From NCBI RefSeq assembly GCF_042242105.1, contig NW_027254956.1, forward strand, positions 186,001 to 250,000: a stretch of DNA of 64,000 nt, in the 5' to 3' direction. Below the pieces are notes generated by a model. The model was not told the origin of the DNA. It did not search any database and saw nothing but the letters and a program-made list of their open reading frames with translations. The DNA is from Pempheris klunzingeri. Lineage: Eukaryota; Chordata; Actinopteri; Acropomatiformes; Pempheridae. Of this stretch, positions 1-10,700 are shown piece after piece. Numbering within the stretch: position 1 is the first letter of the stretch; each line of letters opens with the position of its first letter. The translations under genes and the position numbers were made by a program.

Positions 1-1001
1 CAACCTCTCTGACGTTTGTTTGTTATACTAAGACTTAAACTGCCACATATATTATGACATTTTAAAATGACAAAACAGCCCCCAGTGTGTTGTTTATTAA
101 TGAAATACTGCTCCTCTTATTCAAATGCCAGTTTATGTTTCTAAAGGATGTGATTTTTCAAAGTGACAAAACAATACCAGGTATCCTCTTTAATAAGGAA
201 ATACGACACGCTGAACTCAACTTCAACTTTAACCGTCGAGTAAATGTTTGCTGGACTCCATTCACTATGAGTTATTGTTCCAGAGCAACAAACTACTTAA
301 AGGCTACAGACCAAAAATAGACTTTGGTGGAGTCTATATGCTCATCATCTCAAAGTTCACTGCTTTTCTTTTCTCATCCTTTCAGAGCCAAACATGGCAG
401 GTTATTTATAGCACTATCCAGTAACAAAAGTTTCCTGTTTTATTAAACAAACAACTGACTTCTTATCTCTCTGCTCCCGGGCCGCTTATTTGGATATTCA
501 CTGTCAGAGGCCTGAGGTCAGCAGGCTTTAGCTCAACTGTTTCTATCTCAGTTTCTGAAGCTTCAGTTTAGAGGGAAAAACCTTTCTGAATGATGAACTG
601 TTCACAGCCCATTTTTTTCCTTTATCTCTCTTTTACCTTTGAAACTTAATCATACAGGAAATGCTTTGTGGAAATGTGAAGGGGGTAAATACCTGTGAGA
701 ATGATGACAGGGTCAGCAGAAAAAAATCGGGTGTGCACTGTGAACGCTGTGCTTGTAGTTTAGGGCCTGAGTGACTTTTTTCCCCTTTTTCTCACTCCAG
801 CAGAGAGAAACACTTACAAAAAACACCCTGTAAACATGTAGTGAGGTCAAAGGGAGTTATGTTCGCCAAGTACCAGCATAAAAACAGAGGCAGCAGGTGT
901 TATCAGTGGTCTGGAGCGTAAAACACTTAGGACTCTTTTTTTTGTGTTTGTCAGTGTTTGCGTGTTTGAATTTGAAGACTTTCTCTGGAAATTGCAGTTT
1001 A

Positions 1002-1080
1002 GGCCTGCAACTAATGACAATTTAAATTGTATAGTGATTATTTCCTCAAGTAATTAAAGTTTTGTTGAAGTGATCAAAAT
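1002..1080 (+). repeat. Degenerate copy of AT-rich dispersed fish repeat
   Basis: This stretch (GCAACTAATGACAATTT and the AT-rich sequence after it) resembles the opening of a dispersed element very common in percomorph genomes, whose usual form is GCAACTAATGATTATTTTC followed by ATCGATTAAT-like repeats. Related copies lie at 4050-4560, 5612-5790 and 58803-58850. Assignment is by eye from general familiarity; no family name is claimed. Confidence 0.4.
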
Positions 1081-4049
1081 AAAGAAAGAACACGTTTAAA
1101 AAAAAGCGGCGCCAATAACATCAACAAGTGTTGGACGTTAAAAAAACACTGCTAATATTATCTAAAAACGTCCCAGACAAATGTTACATAACGTGGCATC
1201 ATTTTTCCGATTTATTCGTTCCTGATGATGAGGCTGACATTTTGGAATATGTCTCCAGGGGTGAAGAGAATCAGGGACTGAACTGGGACCCCTCAAAACA
1301 AACCCATTCTTCCTCTCAGACTGTAACCGTTGAGCCCTTGTCAACGCACAAAGGGTCCAGGGAGCCATAAAATGAAATCCCAAGGGTCCCATATATCACA
1401 GAGGCTGGACCACAGAGTGAAATTGCCCTATTTTAAACATGTGCAAATGCTTTTTGCTCACCAGGGAGAGAGGATGGTCACAGAGCTGGCAAGACTAGTT
1501 ACAAATCATTATGTGAAGCATCCAGCATGTGAAATCAGCCTAGCAGGCGCCACAAGTGGAAAAGTCTCCAAGCGGTAAAGTCAATTCAGAAATTAAAAGC
1601 CTTGTAGATTAGCAGACCACAAACTGGAAAAGACAGTAAGACAATAAGATTTCCATATATTGGCATCGTACTCATACTGGCTTGTAAGATGTCTCATTTT
1701 GACTTCTCCTGCAGCAGGGAGAGGTTTCAGAGATAATTAGAAGGGAGATCATGGTGTGGCTGACAGACGCTTAAGTCAAACCTTATTCTTAGCTAAGTAG
1801 GCAGGTGCACAAGTGCCAGAACAACAGACACCTGCAGACCAGGCTCGTCCTGCAGGTTCGACACACAGGAAACTTCTGCCACACAGCAAATTCAGAGGTA
1901 GAACAAGTGATAATCATCAGCCTCCGGGCCAGCAATCAGCTGATAAAATCTATTTTAACTTAGTGCTTGGAGTGGTTTGGTTGGACCTATTCCCCAACTG
2001 CCCTCAGCAGCTTTTGTGTTTGCGTGTCCACAGATCTTAAGCACCATTCAGACAGACGACCCGCAACATACATGCACTCGCAAAGAAACTGGGACACCGA
2101 CTGATTATTTTTGTGGACATTTAAATAATTGCAGTGGCTGAGAGAAAAGGAAAATGCTTCTCCTGGTTGCCATGGAGGGGATTAAATGAGCAATATAAAA
2201 GGCAGCCTGGGCTTTGAATAGAAGTGTAGAGATGGGATTAGTGGCGTTAGAGAGGCCGCCATATGACCTTCTGACTGTTTAGTTCATTAAGAAGAACACA
2301 GGCCTGGAGTTCATGTTCGTTATCCAACTGTTGTTTAATAGGAGCTCCTCCACTCGGATTTACTACCAGTTTAATTAAGCCTGGGCATCGCTGGACGTCC
2401 ATCATGTTGTACTGGCGTCCTGAAAAACAATTCTTAAATCACAAACTCTGAATATATACACCACAGAGCGGGGTGTTAGATTTCCTAAAAACTAAACACA
2501 AAAGGCTCCATTCATGTCTCTGTGGAGCAGAATTTAAATTCCATCACAACCCCATATGAAGTTTAATCAGAGTTTGTTTCCTTTGAAACCAAGTTCACTG
2601 TGGAAAACCCTGACACTCGAGTCACCACAAACACCATCAGTGAAAATGTGGGATCTTGGTGACCTTATGGCCGGTGGTCACATCTGAGAGAGGGAAGCTG
2701 TGGGGAAGACGCCGCGCTACAAGAAGAGGAGGCACGTCAAATCCACTGCCTCAGTAACGGGCTGAGCGTCTGTGTCGCGTGGTGATAAACCTCATGAATT
2801 CCAATGTCTGCATGATACGCGTTTTATTCTGCCGCAGCAGCTCTCTGGACAATGCCAGCGTTTTTTTAAAGCAAGCTCTCACAGGCAGCACAGGAAGGTT
2901 CAGACAAAGCTGGGTTTCTCTAACAGCAATCAGATGAGGTCTAATGTGATGTGCTCTTAAATTGAATATTATTGAGATGAAAAATCTCACATATGCCTGA
3001 AAACAAACACAGAATTTGAAAACTAAAGGAGAAAAGGTGGAGATGTCTTCATTCTTTCCACTGTCAAAATTCATAGTGACCATTCTGAATACTTTCTTCA
3101 TATTCATTTTAACTCCCTCCCTCCTGCTTTGTTCCTCTATGAATAAACTCATAAAATCTCTGATCAAAGCGACCAACACTCAAGTTAGAAGTTAATCATT
3201 ATGCAGAAGGAAAAACATTATTTCCTCCACAGCCTCCTGTTCTCGAACTTTGATAAAAAATTTGGCCTGTAAGTGATTTATGAGAAGAAAACTCATAGCC
3301 AGACGACACCAGACTTTGGGGAAATAATGGACTGGCTGCCTTTCTACAGTTTAAATAGTCTCAGGCGGGTCAACAAAACATCACATTTATACCCTGTGTT
3401 GCTCCAAAGTAAACAAGCCTTTTCTTGTCAGATTAGCTGATCTTTTTTTAAAGAGCAAAGTCTTGGGAAAGCACGTGATAATCAAGATAAGATCAGATAC
3501 TGTGCTCACACGTCTGTATTCACCCCTACAACTGTTCTAAACCTCCCCTAATGTTTGATGACGAAACCTCTTGTTCAGTATTCAGCCCAGTCACAAACCC
3601 AGAGTAAGGACAGTATCGTCCAGATGTTCCATGTCCAACTATTGCATCTGTGTGGCTGTGATTCAGACAAACCCAGTGCAGCTCCGTCTAAACAACAAGC
3701 TCAGGCTGACTCACACATCCTCGTAAACGTGTCTGTGTTACAGGTATTACGATACATGTCAGACAGACTAATGTGTCGCATTCCTCTGCCTAAGGAAATA
3801 ATTCTGACATGACGAATGTGAACCAGGAAGTTAACCTTTTTCCACATGTCCTCTTTATCAGGACAGATTTATAGATTTGTTCAGACTTGTGACGTGATGT
3901 CTTCTTCAGTAAAGGCCAAGACATCATATTTTAATGTGAATCACTGACAAGCAAATGTAACGTTATTTTTCTCCACTGTTTCGTACTGATTAGAGACATG
4001 TCTGCTTTATGTCGTCATGGATTAAGACTGGACTACAACTACTATCTAC

Positions 4050-4560
4050 TTCACATATTGATCTGTCAGTTGTTTGATTAATCGTTCAATCATATAGTGT
4101 ATAAAGTGCCTGAAATGGTAAAAGGAGGGATTTTGAACATATATTGATATAAAACAGATACTACAAACAACAAATCCTCACATTTGGGCGAGTGTGTGCA
4201 TTTATGCTTGATAAATGCCTTAAACCGTTGATCAGTTATCTAAATTGTAGGCAATTTGACTAATCTATTGATCATCTAATGGTTTTAAAAGTAGTTTGCA
4301 CTCGCAAAAACACCAAACACGTCTCTGTTGCAATGATAACACACTTAAGATTCACTACCCACCAGACACACCTAATCATCACGTCAAATCTGCAACAATT
4401 ATTTTCATTCTCCTCGAATCTGCCAATTATTTTCTCAATCAATCGATTGTTTATTTCTTCAAAATGTCACAACAAATAGTGAAAGAACGCCACAGACCCA
4501 AGGTGACCTGCTTTGTCCATCAACAGTCTTAAACCCAGATATATCAAACAATAATATAAA
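4050..4560. repeat. Two adjoining degenerate copies of an AT-rich dispersed fish repeat
   Basis: Two parts share blocks with the family. In 4050-4290 there are GATTAATCGTTCAATCA, a block reading AAATCCTCACATTTG and ATCTATTGATCATCTAAT. In 4391-4560 there are CAACAATTATTTTCATT, CAATTATTTTCTCAATCAAT, CCCAAGGTGACCTGC and a block containing CAACAGTCTTAAACCCAGA. The second part is the best-preserved copy in the window. No coding capacity is visible, so it is a non-autonomous element or a fragment of one. Confidence 0.55.
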
Positions 4561-4823
4561 GATAGCTGCTGACTGTGTGTGAACTGAGGCAGTCCTGTGG
4601 TCTCTGAAGGCACTCAGAGCAGCAAGGGGTCAAGTATGAATTATGAAGAGAGAGAGAAGCTTCATGCATGATGATCAGGTGCAATATTAACATAGAAACA
4701 TAGTGAACTGAGTTAGAGCCCAGACTGCAGGCTGCTACATGAATGTAAAGCCAGGCAGGCAGCAGTGACACCACACTGGTCCACCAGCATGAAGCTTCAG
4801 CTCATCTCCAGTCATCCACTCAC

Positions 4824-4874
4824 CAGGGCGCGGAGAGAGGACTCATCCAGCGCCGAGTAGCTCTCCACAGACAT
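4824..4874 (-). CDS. First coding exon (17 codons) of an unidentified gene running left
   Basis: On the minus strand an ATG at 4872-4874 opens a 17-codon exon, MSVESYSALDESSLRAL, which ends exactly at a strong donor (CCCTG|GTGAGT, GT at 4822-4823) in phase 0. The frame is open upstream, but that sequence (RKKRREKKTQK and so on) looks like translated 5' UTR. A GC-rich promoter lies directly upstream. I do not recognise the protein with certainty. The pattern Y-S-x-L-x-x-x-x-L-R-x-L resembles the N-terminus of VPS37-type ESCRT-I subunits, and VPS37B is close to ARL6IP4 and PITPNM2 in human, but 17 residues cannot settle it. The remaining exons are outside the window. Confidence 0.5.
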
Positions 4875-5321
4875 CCCGCTCCTTGTTGTCAGGCGACGAG
4901 AAGAGACGAGAAGAGCAGGACGGTGTGTGATCTGCTTCCCCGGCCAACGTGTAGTCTTCCACCTGCACGGACTTGTAGCTGTTTTCTGTGTCTTTTTTTC
5001 TCTTCTTTTCTTTCTGTCAGTCCTCAATCTTCAGCGCAGTTCAAAGTCACAAACTTGTGAGTCACAGGAAATGAGCCCGTGTCCCGCTCACAGAGAGCAC
5101 GTCTCGGTCCTCTTTTGTCGCCTCCTGAGTGGCAGTGGAAGCAGGAACAGGCCCACGCTCTCTTTCAAGGGGACGTTGGCAGCTTTTTGAACAGAGGATT
5201 CCCACTGAAAGGTGTAGGCCCGCCCCCCTCTCCGTCCCCGGACTCTCCCGGCGCTCATTCAAAGCGCGCCTCTCTGCGGGGACCCGCAAACCAGCCTCCG
5301 AGTATGGAAGGTGATCAGTGC

Positions 5322-5325
<4 letters not shown>
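4875..5325 (-). promoter_or_regulatory. GC-rich promoter and 5' UTR of the 4824-4874 exon
   Basis: The sequence upstream of the minus-strand ATG is richer in CpG than the flanks, especially 5215-5300, which has a GC-box-like GCCCGCCCCCC run at about 5220 and several GCGC steps. It is followed by a (TG)15 tract. No TATA box is obvious. Position and composition suggest a CpG-type promoter; the transcription start is not determined. Confidence 0.45.

Positions 5326-5355
<30 letters not shown>
5326..5355. repeat. (GT)15 microsatellite
   Basis: Uninterrupted alternating GT over 30 bp, about 450 bp upstream of the leftward gene's start codon. Confidence 0.95.
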
Positions 5356-5358
<3 letters not shown>

Positions 5359-5422
5359 CCTCGCATTTTCATTAACATAATTGTTTTCAATATAATTGTC
5401 GACATTCAATGTCTTTATATTC

Positions 5423-5580
5423 TATTTACTTAAGTACAAATTTGAGGCTTTCATTTTTCTTTTTATGCTATTTTCTGTCAGTGATCCACTAACTTTTAGA
5501 GGGAGATGTTATACTTTTTACTTCACTACAAGTTATTTCACTGTTTTGAGCACAGAACATATGGAGAGCTTCTAAAATAT
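5423..5580 (-). repeat. Fragment of the dispersed 'ACTTAAGTA' fish repeat, reverse orientation
   Basis: Blocks TTTACTTAAGTACAAATTT, TTTTTATGCTATTTT and TTATACTTTTTACTTCACTA match in order the reverse complement of an element abundant in percomorphs that begins near GGTGGAAGAAGTATT. Other copies in the window are at 9745-9880, 23510-23730 and 28690-29425. No open frame is present, so it is a non-autonomous repeat. The identification is from pattern familiarity. Confidence 0.5.
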
Positions 5581-5611
5581 GAAAATATGCTTTGTTATCA
5601 AGTCAAACTAC

Positions 5612-5790
5612 AGAGCTGAAACAATTAGGTCGTTAATCACTTCTGTCAACTGGCAACTATTTTGATAATTGTTAATCATTTTTCATGGCAATACATGTTG
5701 GAGCTCCAACTTCACAAATGTGAGAATTTGCTGCTCTGCCTTTTAATTGTTTTATACATTTTCATTTATTCTTAATCATTTTTGAAGTTT
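5612..5790 (+). repeat. Degenerate copy of AT-rich dispersed fish repeat
   Basis: It begins GAGCTGAAACAATTAG, continues through ATTTTGATAATTGTTAATC and ends with an AAATGTGAGAATTTGCTGCT block. All of these are found, in the same order, in the family seen at 4050-4560. No coding content. Confidence 0.5.
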
Positions 5791-5799
5791 GTACTATTT

Positions 5800-7773
5800 G
5801 TTGAACAAAAAAATGCATTGTGAAGGTGTGACATTGAACTCTGGGTAATTGTGAGCATTTCTCACTGTTTTCTGAATGTTTACCAACCAACAATTAATCA
5901 AATAATTAAGAAAATAATGTGTGTCAAAACATTGTCTGTAGTTTTCCTCAGTAAAAACATTCTTTCCAGGAGACATCTTTGTAAAGTGTATGGAAATTAC
6001 AAACCTGGAAATCTAAACAGTAGGATTTTATCCCCTTATATGAAGATGTAGGCGTTGTTTCAAATCCATGAGGCCAGGAATAAATACAGGAACCGGCCAA
6101 AAAATACCCAACACGTGCACTCATGTAAGTGCAGAAAGTAAAAGAACACGACCTCAGTGCAGTGAAAGGTGGCTGCTGCACCGTCTACACTTGGTGGACT
6201 ACTTTTTATCCTCCATCTCCTTTTATCTTATTTGTAGGCAAAACGTCCCTCATTTAAAATAAGCATGTCAGGTATCTGTCATAGACTACTAGGTACTAAA
6301 CAGTTCAAAATATCAAACCTGAGTTGTTTTGTGTATTTACTGAAACATTTTCATTACAATTACAATAAGTACAGTTTTCTCCAGCAGTCCTCTTCAGCCT
6401 TAGGCTGTGATATATTTTGTGTGAGGCTCATATTCACTCATTATAATATAATGGCCATGTGGTAAATGATCTAAGGAGAACTGCTGTGGTTCTTCCCAAA
6501 CCGTTCCTGTGGTTTTACATCCGGGCGGATCACTCCGTGTAGACTCTTTACTTTGGAAGTAAACCCAAAACAATAGATGCTCTAGCTTTACTCCTAAGAA
6601 GGGTTTTGGTACCATGACTGGCAAACTGAGGTGTAAAAACACAGAGAATACAAACTGGAGCCATGAAACCGTGAACGTCGTCATTAAACATTTAATAGCC
6701 ACACAAGACAAAGAGCATCAAGACAGTTGTTCTTAAAAAGGAAGTCAGCCACGTGCCATGAGCGCCTCAAGTCCAACTACACACAACACCAGGTGATTTC
6801 ACTGATTTGATCCTCACTGGATGAGGTTTGTCGAGGTTGTTCTTAATAAAGAAAAACGCTCTGGTGTTGTCTTTAGTTAAAAGGGAAATTTGCAGACTCT
6901 CAACCAGCACAAGGTTTTATATGCATGTCTAAACTGGACCCTATGTTACACACAAAATACATCTTACCAATCTTAAATTCTATTCAGAGGAGCAGCACAC
7001 AACATTTTTCACACTACTCAGGAGAAGATTGGACAGGACACACTGCTTCAAAAGCCATCTGATCATGACACCACATATATAGTTCTATAGTTATGATTAG
7101 AAAAAACAAAATATTACTGAAGAGTATTAAAGACAAATGTTCAACAGTACAAAAAGACAAATGCTCCATAATACAGTTTTTTTTTTCTAGGTCAAAGATG
7201 CATAAAGTTATCAAATCTGTTCCTCAAGCCCTTTTTAACAAAATAATCTATCAAAGTGCTTTAGGTTACATGAAGATGCAGAAACCGAGAGGAACACTGA
7301 ACACTGAAAAAACTGCCAAACAGGGGAGAAAACAAAATGTCCTTGTCTGAAGTAACAAGGTAAAGATTAAGTTGGACAAATGCACACTGACCAAGTCACG
7401 TGTCTGAGTGTGATGCTCACAACGATCTCAACGAACCAAGACACGACTTGTAAAGTAAGAAAACTTCAAATCAGATTCAGCGTAAATGAAATCAGCTTTA
7501 TAATTTATCTGTTAAGGCTAGATGTTAGACATACAGACATTTGAAACAAGTCTTCAAATAAAGCAGAATATGCATGAATGAACCAAAGTTCTTGCTTTGA
7601 CTTTACTAGTAAAACTCATCAAAATATAAACTGCAAGGTACTAATACTCACACAGGCACTTATCAGATAGGTATATGTTTGATTCTCAAAAGTGTGCAAT
7701 AAGATAAATGAAAAGCAGAGTAGGAGATTTGGTTGTTTTGTTTTTTTTTTTATTTCTCCAGATGTTCCCGCTC
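5800..7773. other. Intergenic DNA and presumed 3' UTR of TRAFD1
   Basis: No convincing exon on either strand. The part adjoining 7774 must hold the minus-strand TRAFD1 3' UTR. A minus-strand AATAAA lies only about 20 nt after the stop (7749-7754) within a T-rich stretch, so it may be fortuitous. The real polyadenylation site was not determined. Confidence 0.5.
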
Positions 7774-10700
7774 TCACTCTTCCTGCTGCTCTTCATTCTG
7801 CTTCTTGGGCAACTGCAAATGGAAAAAATACAATTGAAAATCCTTTATAGACCCAAAACTATGGTGAGTGGCCTTAAAGGGAAAATCCAACCATTAGCAG
7901 AATTTCCACTTTAATTTTTTTCTACTTTAATCATTCTGTGAAGCAAATATCTACAGCTTTAGGTTTACTCCAGGGTTCCTGCCTCTTATCCTGATAACCA
8001 TCGTAGAATCAGATGCATCTAGCTTTTGTTTGTGTTGGTCTGATCTCTATAAACAGATTCTGCATATGAATGCTGACTCTGCAGACCCGGGACAAGATGT
8101 CATTCAGATATCTGAAGTGTTCTGGTCCCTGTTTGTAGTCCAAATGGTATCGACTGATCACAGTCCATGCGGAGAGCAAATGAGGTGGAACGCGTTGGCC
8201 AAAATGCAAACTCAGAACTCACTGGCTATTGATTGACAATAATTTAGCATTTTATTAACTTTTTTCTAATTTATCTGCATTCATATGCATACATCTGTTT
8301 ATAAAGATTATAAATGTCTGGTGCACAGCCTAGATGTTCGCTGGCTACACCGGAAACACCAAAACATTGATAAAATGTACCTTCATCATTGGATTCCTTA
8401 AGTTCCCCTTCCCTTCTTTTTTTTCTGGTAGACGCAGTCTGGTGGACAAACACGTTAAACCAGAAAATGAATAATTCAAATTTTTATTTACAAGAAAGAA
8501 CAAATTATTATTTAATGAAGAGATTCTCAATCCATCGAGTAGAGCTAAAGATCAGTGCTTTTACCCCTTTACAGATGCAGATCCAGACTTCTCGTTGTCA
8601 CACAGAGATGACTGAGCACCCTCTGCTTCCCTGCCATGCTGAGCGCTGTCTCTTGCAGAAAAATCACAGTTGGATGTCTTCCTTTGGCCTGGTAGTCCAA
8701 TGTAGCCTCTCTGCCAGTGTCCTGGTGGCACGTCTCTTTCAAACCCAAAGTCCTGCTCCAAGAAGTCACCTATATGTGTACATAAACACACAATACACAT
8801 AGTTACCAGACAAAAGACACTCTGTGCACATAACCAAACCTTTTTATGTAATGCAATCAATAATAGTAGATGCACAACCTCAGAAAGACCAAAGTCTGTG
8901 GTAGTAGTGAAATAAATACTCATAGTACTAATAGTATTTTGTCCACCACCATAAATCTATAATTAACAAAGACACTGAAGCGTATGTGTTGCTGTATGAT
9001 CTGATTTTCTGTAGAATTTCTGCATTATTTAATCAAATTTTATCTGCTCTTTCAATATTTCAAATAAACTTTATACATTACCTTGGTGTTTTATTCTCCT
9101 TTGAAAATCTGGAGACATCCGACCAAAGGAATCTTTAGCAGGGCTCAGTGGTTTTTTGACAGATGATTTTGTTAGATTGTTCAGTGGATGTGCAGTCTGA
9201 GGGCGCATATCACATTTGTCCTAGATATCACAAAAATAAAACAACACAAAACATCAGATCAAATGTTTCCATTTTATGTATTTTTACAGGGGACAGTACA
9301 CATCAGAGGTGTTAATGTTCGATTAGGTATGCAACTTTCCTTTGGTATGCTACCTGGCACAAACAATTACTGTCAAAATATTCATGATGTAATTACTTTG
9401 CAAGTGGAACAATAATTTTGGAACACGAGTTCACCTGGAACATTTTGGCAGTGCACCACCCAGCTGTAGCATGGTGATAGATATAGTAGCAGTCAGCTTA
9501 GCCTGGTTAAATGTTAGTATCACTGCCGTCTGAATCACATTTGAGAAACATGTAGCACTGGTTGCAATGCTATGATTAAAATATGCGGTGAAACTATATC
9601 CCCCTCTCCCTCTCTGTGACAGTCGGCTTTTCACTCTGCCTTTGAGTGAAGCCGTCTGGAATAACTATAAACACATTTGATTTCTGCCATGGTCAGACAG
9701 CAAGTCGTCAGTTAGACAGTAAAAGTAGAGCTTTGATCCCAGTAATTGTTACATTATTATATATGACATCAATAGATTATTAACACTGAAGTATCAGTGT
9801 GTAAGCTGCAACTTAGTGCTGCTGGAGGTGGAGCTAATTTCAACTACTGCATATACAACTTTACATACAATACAATATATCAAGTTTATATACAAAAACT
9901 AAACAGTTTTAGCACCACTTATGACAAATGTGAGTTTTGTGTGATGTTCCTTCCCTTTTACCTGGTTGATCTACATCACTTAAAATGTGTAACCTCCAGC
10001 TAAGAAGCAGATTTTTAAACAGTCTATTTCTTTTTCATCTGACATTCATGAACAGTCATTCATGACTGATATGTACACAGGTCAAAATGTAGAAATCTCT
10101 ATAGAAGACATATTTGAATTCTGTTGAATACAGCTACAAATTTAAGAAATACTAAAACGGGTCAAAATAATTTTCCTTTCCTCACAGGAAATGCAATAGT
10201 AGAAGTAGTTAACATTGCTATCTGTCAATAACTGTAGACTGGCTATCTAACGTGATAAGTGATGTACCTGATGGTGAAAGACGACAGCTTCTTCTAGAGC
10301 AACACCGCAGAATTCACATGGAATGACCACATCGCCCTCTAGTGGACTGGCTGGAGGACTGTAGGAGGCCGGGGAGACTGAGCGAGGGAAAGTGGGGATG
10401 TTTGAAGCGAGTGTGTCAGGGAGGCTGTGCATCATCCCTGAGGCATTCCTGCTCATCCTGTCCTCCTTAGGGGGAGACGCGGGCTGCTTGCTGAAAGACG
10501 CAAAGGCCGAGGCAGGACTGCACCCAGTCTGAAAAAGAAAATTAGGTAGGTAATTGTATCATATCTTAAATTAGGTCATCATGTCCCTAGTAGATGGAGA
10601 TGAGGGCCACATGTTCAAACAGGCAATGGCTGTAACTGGACTGTGAACCATCTGAAACAAAAATAAAGACGAGTAAACAAATGTTGGAATGCCATGCGAT

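Larger units (their letters stand above)
1..4823 (-). other. First intron of a leftward gene (noncoding, repeat-bearing)
   Basis: No open frame here has the codon use, length or family resemblance of a real exon. The longest (minus strand, about 2751-3179) reads as random sequence. Because a first coding exon on the minus strand ends with a good splice donor at 4822-4823, the stretch is best read as that gene's large first intron, running out of the left edge. Degenerate copies of an AT-rich dispersed fish repeat lie near 1002-1080 and 4050-4560. I see no RNA gene or clear regulatory site. Confidence 0.55.

Noticed and set aside
2751-3179. 142-codon minus-strand open frame
   Set aside because: Composition is random-like, with no family resemblance and no splice signals; it lies in a presumed intron.
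8389-8802. 137-codon plus-strand frame
   Set aside because: Antisense to TRAFD1 exons 8381-8438 and 8565-8769, which match the family on the minus strand.
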